In this document: piece after piece, positions 1 to 4,100 of the stretch
How the letters are laid out: each line of letters starts with the position of its first letter
Numbering within the stretch: position 1 is the first letter of the stretch
Source: Clostridiales bacterium DTU092
Lineage (GTDB): Bacteria; Bacillota; Clostridia; Caldicoprobacterales; Caldicoprobacteraceae
Length of the DNA: 6,798 bases
Reading direction: 5' to 3'
NCBI GenBank assembly: GCA_001513505.1
Contig: LFTM01000251.1
Coordinates: forward strand, 2,926-9,723
Translations under genes and position numbers: made by a program
Notes under the pieces: model-generated
What the model saw: only the letters and a program-made list of their open reading frames with translations
Databases searched by the model: none
Told to the model about the DNA's origin: nothing

Positions 1-46
1 CTGTTACCCCTGCAAGATTAGCCAATTGATGAACAGTGTATTCCAT
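1..46 (-). CDS. MerR-family transcriptional regulator, N-terminal fragment (cut by window edge)
   Basis: Only the first 15 codons are visible: an ATG at 46-44 followed by EYTVHQLANLAGVT. This pattern, a short aromatic or hydroxyl start followed by helix one and turn of the winged helix-turn-helix (Y-T-x-x-x-L-A-x-L-A-G-V-T/S), is typical of MerR-family regulators. In that family the next residues are usually an R-T-L-R-Y-Y-D/E motif, which would lie off the left edge. The start is well supported: AAGGAGG lies at 59-53, 6 nt before the ATG. Upstream is a promoter with the 19-bp spacer characteristic of MerR-controlled promoters, with a palindrome over the spacer, so autoregulation is likely. 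The effector cannot be inferred because the C-terminal sensing domain is missing. Family assignment rests on the N-terminal motif plus promoter architecture; another small helix-turn-helix protein is a less likely alternative. Confidence 0.82.
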   Translation of the reverse strand, partial: MEYTVHQLANLAGVT

Positions 47-52
47 AGCCCA

Positions 53-59
53 CCTCCTT
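53..59 (-). promoter_or_regulatory. Ribosome binding site of the MerR-family gene
   Basis: The minus strand reads AAGGAGG at 59-53, a near-perfect complement of the 16S rRNA 3' end, 6 nt from the ATG at 46-44. It fixes the start of the truncated regulator gene. The predicted 5' leader from the promoter at 69-99 is very short, about 16 nt. Confidence 0.85.
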
Positions 60-68
60 GACATCCAC

Positions 69-99
69 ATTATAAACATTTACGTTACGTCAATGTCAA
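69..99 (-). promoter_or_regulatory. MerR-type sigma-A promoter with 19-bp spacer
   Basis: On the minus strand a perfect -35 hexamer TTGACA (99-94) and a perfect -10 hexamer TATAAT (74-69) are separated by 19 bp (93-75). Both hexamers match the vegetative consensus, but the spacer is 2 bp too long for good unassisted initiation. This is the hallmark of promoters controlled by MerR proteins, which untwist or bend the spacer to realign the hexamers. It lies directly upstream of the MerR-like gene starting at 46, with transcription expected to begin near 62. The sequence match is seen directly; activation by the adjacent regulator is inferred from family knowledge. Confidence 0.85.
76..96. promoter_or_regulatory. 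Probable MerR operator, 21-bp near-perfect palindrome in the promoter spacer
   Basis: Positions 76-96 form an inverted repeat centred on base 86. The plus strand reads ACATT T ACGT, then the central T, then ACGT C AATGT. Nine of ten base pairs between the arms match; the only mismatch is 81 versus 91. The dyad lies mostly inside the 19-bp spacer and overlaps the -35 hexamer by three bases, where MerR-family dimers normally bind. The most plausible ligand is the regulator encoded at 46-1, giving autoregulation. Confidence 0.8.
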
Positions 100-100
100 C

Positions 101-126
101 CAAAAAAATAAAATTTTATTTATATA
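101..126 (-). promoter_or_regulatory. A/T-rich tract upstream of the MerR promoter, possible UP element
   Basis: Immediately upstream of the -35 hexamer (99-94) is a run of almost pure A and T with phased A- and T-tracts. It includes a perfect 16-bp A/T-only palindrome at 106-121 (AAATAAAA followed by TTTTATTT). Its position suits an UP element that binds the RNA polymerase alpha C-terminal domain and would strengthen the promoter at 69-99. It also lies downstream of cwlD, so a weak role in ending cwlD transcription is possible, but a stem with no G-C pairs is a poor terminator. Confidence 0.4.
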
Positions 127-161
127 GTCTTACATCTCAGCCGAACAACTCCCCTAAAGAA

Positions 162-860
162 CTATTGATCTCCAAAATAATCCACGATGCCGCAGTATAT
201 CGCCCAGGCAACCTGTTCCTGGTATTCATCGGTTTTAAGCAATCTCTCCTCCTGAGGATTTGAGAGAAAGCCGCATTCCACCACAACACTGGGCGCCTGA
301 CCAGCCTTTAATATGAGCAGATCACTTACAGCCTTGATCTGCCTGGTATTTCCCCGGTCCAATATATCTATCAGCTTGGTTTGAATACATTGTGCCAGTT
401 TTTGTCCCTCCTGGCTTCCAGCCATATAAAAGGTCTGTGCACCGTAATACTTGGACTGCTGAAACTTGTTGAGATGGATACTTATCACAATATCGGCATT
501 GCTGTTTTTTATAATCTCAACCCGTTTTTTCATGTCCTCCCTTTTATTTTTCCCCAGCGCACCATCGGTTTTACGGGTCATTACAACCTTAGCACCCTGA
601 TCTTTCAGATGTCTCCTCAATTTATTGGCTATTTTAAGGTTGATCTCATCCTCCCGCGTACCGCTGTCACTTACCGCACCCGGATCAAATCCTCCATGTC
701 CCGCGTCTATAACAATAATTTTCTCTTTTACCGGGGAACTAAATACAGCAGATATAGACCTATCCTCCTTTAATTTAAGGGCATACAGCAGAAACAGTGC
801 TATACCCAGCAATACCCAGAACAGGATTATCCAGCGCCTGGTGATGAATATGACCTTCAT
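162..860 (-). CDS. cwlD: N-acetylmuramoyl-L-alanine amidase CwlD (spore cortex type)
   Basis: A complete 232-residue zinc amidase of the Amidase_3 family. It cleaves the bond between N-acetylmuramic acid and L-alanine; in sporeformers CwlD strips the peptide as the first step of muramic-delta-lactam formation in cortex peptidoglycan, which later marks the cortex for germination lytic enzymes. After Arg8-Arg9 a hydrophobic segment at about residues 10-28 forms an uncleaved membrane anchor, and the catalytic domain starts near residue 47. Expected motifs are present: IDAGHGG with zinc ligand His55, EDEINL with zinc ligand Glu70, SIHLN with zinc ligand His129, and VVVECGFLSN with catalytic Glu195. 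Length fits the family (about 230-240), and there is no AMIN, SPOR or SH3 domain, which separates it from vegetative wall amidases. The ATG at 860-858 is fixed by GGAGG at 873-869, 8 nt upstream. That site lies inside a strong hairpin, so translation may be regulated. Upstream by 290 bp is the glucan synthase-like gene; downstream by 115 bp is a MerR-type gene. Confidence 0.92.
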   Translation of the reverse strand: MKVIFITRRWIILFWVLLGIALFLLYALKLKEDRSISAVFSSPVKEKIIVIDAGHGGFDPGAVSDSGTREDEINLKIANKLRRHLKDQGAKVVMTRKTDGALGKNKREDMKKRVEIIKNSNADIVISIHLNKFQQSKYYGAQTFYMAGSQEGQKLAQCIQTKLIDILDRGNTRQIKAVSDLLILKAGQAPSVVVECGFLSNPQEERLLKTDEYQEQVAWAIYCGIVDYFGDQ

Positions 861-867
861 ATATAAA

Positions 868-912
868 ACCTCCGGTATTATTCCTCTATATAAAAAGGAT
901 ATTACCGGAGGT
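868..912 (-). promoter_or_regulatory. Leader hairpin that buries the cwlD ribosome binding site
   Basis: On the minus-strand RNA the arm at 912-903 (ACCUCCGGUA) is perfectly complementary over 10 bp to the arm at 877-868 (UACCGGAGGU). Pairing continues inward: an A-A mismatch at 902/878, three pairs at 901-899 with 879-881, a bulged A at 882, then two G-C pairs (898/883, 897/884) and three A-U or G-U pairs, leaving a loop of about 6 nt. The 3' arm contains GGAGG (873-869), the ribosome binding site of cwlD, whose ATG is at 860. The 5' arm therefore acts as a built-in anti-Shine-Dalgarno. The stem is followed by UUUU at 868-865 and then AUAU, so it also resembles a weak intrinsic terminator. 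The inverted repeat is seen directly; the regulatory role (translation control or attenuation of read-through from the upstream gene) is inferred. Confidence 0.65.
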
Positions 913-953
913 ATTTGTCCTATAACCTCATTCTATCAAACAACCCTCTATAT
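883..953 (-). repeat. Short direct repeat ATATAGAGG in the cwlD leader
   Basis: The minus strand carries ATATAGAGG at 953-945 and again at 891-883, 62 bp apart. The second copy lies in the apical part of the hairpin that covers the cwlD ribosome binding site. A complementary CTCTATA lies upstream at 998-992 and could pair with either copy. The repeat is exact but short, and chance is possible in A/T-rich sequence. Confidence 0.35.
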
Positions 954-1150
954 TTCCTTTTATAATTTACTTCATATGATGTTTACTGCTTTATAGAGAT
1001 TGATAATCCAGAACTTATTCCACATCTGCCGTTATCTCTGCCGCTATATTCCATCATCTCTCATATTAAAAATATTATGGAAATCACCTTGCGGAAAGGT
1101 TTAGAACCTGTTAACGCAGCAGAGGATAAGGCCGAACCACTGTATACTGG

Positions 1151-4100
1151 TTATCCTGTTCCTAGTATTACACGTACCTTGTGGGCTATACCATCATCAG
1201 TAAGAGGTATTCTGTTATCCGTCATCACTTCACCATCCACAAGGACAGTCCTTACTCCTTTATTGACTCCCTGCGGATTCTCCACAATTATATGATACAC
1301 GCTTCCGTTACAGCGGTAAGTGATCTCATATTTTCCCCATGTTTTTGGTATACAGGGATCTATAATCAGGTATTCACCCTCCCGCTTGAATCCAAGTATA
1401 TGTTCGATACCAACCCTGTACATCCAGGCAGCCGAACCCGTATACCACGTCCATCCTCCTCTTCCGACATGGTTTGCAGCAGCGTACACATCTGCCGGCA
1501 TAACGTAGGGTTCCACCTTATACTTCCACAACTCGATCCAGGTACGGGTATGGTTAATGGGGTTAATCAGATGGAACAGCTCGGCGGCCTTGTCTCCCAT
1601 ACCCAGTCTGGCAAATGCCTTAATAACCCATATTGCCGCATGGGTATACTGTCCCCCATTCTCTCTTACACCGGGTACATACCCCTTGATATAACCGGGT
1701 TCCAGCTCAGTGTTATCAAATGGAGGTGTAAACAGCCGTATGAACCCTTCTTGCCTGTCCACCAGATAATTGGCGACGGCTTTCATACCTTCCTGAACTC
1801 TATTGGCATTTCCTGCCCCGGAAATAACTGCCCATGACTGGGATATAGAGTCGATTTGGCATTCATCATTCTGCTCAGACCCCAGTGGAGTTCCATCATC
1901 AAAGTAAGCCCTGCGATACCAGCCGCCATCCCAGCCATGCTCTTCAATTGCCTGAACCAAATCCCGGGCTACCTTATTAAAATACTCAGCCCGTTGATGC
2001 TCTCCCCTCGCCTCACAGATGGGGATAAACCGCATCAGAGTGGTATACAGGAACCAGCCCAGCCATACACTTTCACCTTTACCACCTTTTCCCACACCGT
2101 CCATACCATCGTTCCAGTCACCACAACCCATAAGAGGCAAGCCATGGGGACCAAATCTGATTGCTCTTTCAATTGCACGAATGCAGTGCTGGTATACAGA
2201 GGCTTTCTGGTCTGAAACACTGGAGACGCTGTAGCGTTCCATCTCATTTGGTTTGAGTGGTTCTTCATCAAGGAAATAGGTCTCCTCGTCCAGAATACTC
2301 CAATCACCGGTATTTCTAATATAATCAGCCACCACAAACGGCAGGAACAGCAGATCATCGGTAATCCTGGTTCGGACCCCTTTGTAAGACATATGCCACC
2401 AGTGCTGTACATCTCCTTCTATAAACTGATGACTGCTGCTTTCGATGATATGCTGACGGGTAACCTCAGGCAGGCAGTGAACCAGAGCCATACTGTCCTG
2501 CAGCTGATCCCTGAAACCAAATGCCCCGCTTGACTGATAGAAACTGGTTCTGCCCCACATTCTGCAGGCCAGTACCTGGTATATCAGCCATCTGTTAAGC
2601 AATAGATCCATAGAAGGATCGGGAGTCCTGACCTGGATAGTCCCCAGTATGCGGTCCCAGAATTTTTTGACATTGTCCAGTTCTTCTTCAGCTTTCGCAG
2701 CATCGCTGTAGGTATTAATAAGTTCCCTAACGTTTTCAGCGCTTTCTCCCTGACCCAGCAGGCAAATAATCTCCCTTTCCTCACCGGGTTCAAGATCAAT
2801 CTTTACCTGTATAGCGCCACATGGATCATAACCCGCTCCCACCCTTCCTGAAAGACCCGTCCGTCCGAGGGATGCCGGATTTTGCAGAGTTCCGTTTCGC
2901 CCTATAAACTCGGTTCTGTCACATGTATATGAAGATACAGGAGCATTGATATGCATGAAAGCTACACCCTGAGGGTACTCCTCATTATAGGCGTTTCTGG
3001 CAATAAGTGCCCCTGTTTTTTCATCCATTTCGGTAACGATAAAACGACTGCCATCCTCACGCTGAACTCCCAGTACCCATTCTGCATAATAGGTTAACGT
3101 TAATCTCCTGCTCCACTTTGATTCATTTCTTATGGTTACCCGGGATATCTTTACCGGATCTTTCAAGGGTACAAACATCTCCATGCGCTGCCCCAGTCCA
3201 CGACTGATATGCCTAAACACGGTATATCCCTGGCCGTGACGGACTTGATAAGGATGTCGTCCCTTAACAGGCAGCGGTGTTATACTCCAAAATTCACCGG
3301 TATCCTCATCCCTGATATACACGACTTCACCCCGGGGATCGATTACAGGATCATTGGACCAGGGCGTCAATTTATTTTGCCGGCTGTTTTTATACCATGT
3401 ATAGCCGCCACCCGACTCGGTAACCAAAAATCCGAAACGGGGATTTGATACAATATTGCTCCAGGGCATAGGGGTAATGTTCTCCTGCTCTAGCTTTATT
3501 ACATATTCCCGCCCATCCTGGGTAAATCCGCCCAGTTGATTAAAGAATAACAGTTCCTGGTCTTCCTCTGTGTTTAGTTTATGATACTGCTCATCCCCTG
3601 AAGGAACAACTGCAACGGTTACAGGAGGCGGCAAAGCTTCCATTGGTTCTTCGTACTTAAGCTGGGAAACAATGCTGCCTGCATCACCCCTTAGTACCAG
3701 CCGTGCAACCGCCTTTAAAAGGGTTTTGTCTTCATCGGGCATAAGGCTTCCCTGTAGTATATAGACTCCTCCCGGACGGTTCTGCAGATCCCTTGCATGG
3801 CTTACCATTACCAAATCCTGAAGCCGTTCCTGTACCGGCTGCTCATAGCTGGTACCATATTCATTCAGCAGCACAAGATCGGCATTGAGGCCTTTCAGGC
3901 GCCAATACTCATGAGCCGTTAATACCTGCTTGACCAGTTCCATATGCTCGATCTTGCTGACCTCAAGCAGAACTATGGGAAGATCCCCGGAAATTCCGTA
4001 GGACCACAGACCTGACTGTCCTTTTTTATTCTGCCTTATGAACTCCTCAAGATTCCTTCGCTGGGGAGTTGAATAAATAATATGACTGGCCAGCTTCTGA

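Larger units (their letters stand above)
861..1150. other. 290-bp A/T-rich intergenic region between the glucan synthase-like gene and cwlD
   Basis: There is no credible coding sequence on either strand. The cwlD-proximal end holds the hairpin at 868-912. On the minus strand TATAGAG occurs at 952-946 and again at 890-884 in the upper part of the hairpin, and the complementary CTCTATA occurs at 998-992, so alternative pairings of a long leader RNA are possible. I could not find a convincing vegetative or sporulation promoter: TTGATA at 939-934 lacks a matching -10 hexamer. Near the end of the large gene are only weak overlapping stems (1086-1109) without a good U-tract, so read-through into cwlD cannot be excluded. 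Confidence 0.55.

Noticed and set aside
106..121. A/T-only 16-bp palindrome as a terminator of cwlD
   Set aside because: The stem has no G-C pair and would be unstable. Its position just upstream of a consensus -35 hexamer is better explained as an UP-element-like tract.
36..263. Plus-strand 75-codon open frame across the MerR promoter and the end of cwlD
   Set aside because: It overlaps the promoter, operator and the 3' end of cwlD, lacks a ribosome binding site and has a composition typical of translated A/T-rich non-coding DNA.
911..939. Possible promoter for cwlD (TTGATA at 939-934 on the minus strand)
   Set aside because: No acceptable -10 hexamer exists at 16-18 bp spacing; the candidates there (such as AATACC) match the vegetative consensus poorly and do not fit sporulation sigma-factor patterns either.
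625..996. Plus-strand 123-codon open frame opposite the start of cwlD and the intergenic hairpin
   Set aside because: Antisense to the well-supported amidase N-terminus, with no initiation signal and no family resemblance.
1086..1109. Possible terminator of the large gene (overlapping stems AGGTT/AACCT and ACCTT/AAGGT on the minus strand)
   Set aside because: Each stem is only 5 bp, they exclude one another, and the nearest T-rich run is more than 10 nt further on. Too weak to call.
1181..1837. Plus-strand open frame of 218 codons opposite the large gene
   Set aside because: It lies entirely antisense to the GH94 catalytic barrel, whose motifs are clearly conserved on the minus strand. It has no ribosome binding site, and its translation shows no recognisable domain. 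The same applies to plus-strand frames at 1856-2215, 4352-4843 and 5386-5622, and to minus-strand out-of-frame stretches at 2035-2412 and 4303-4617.
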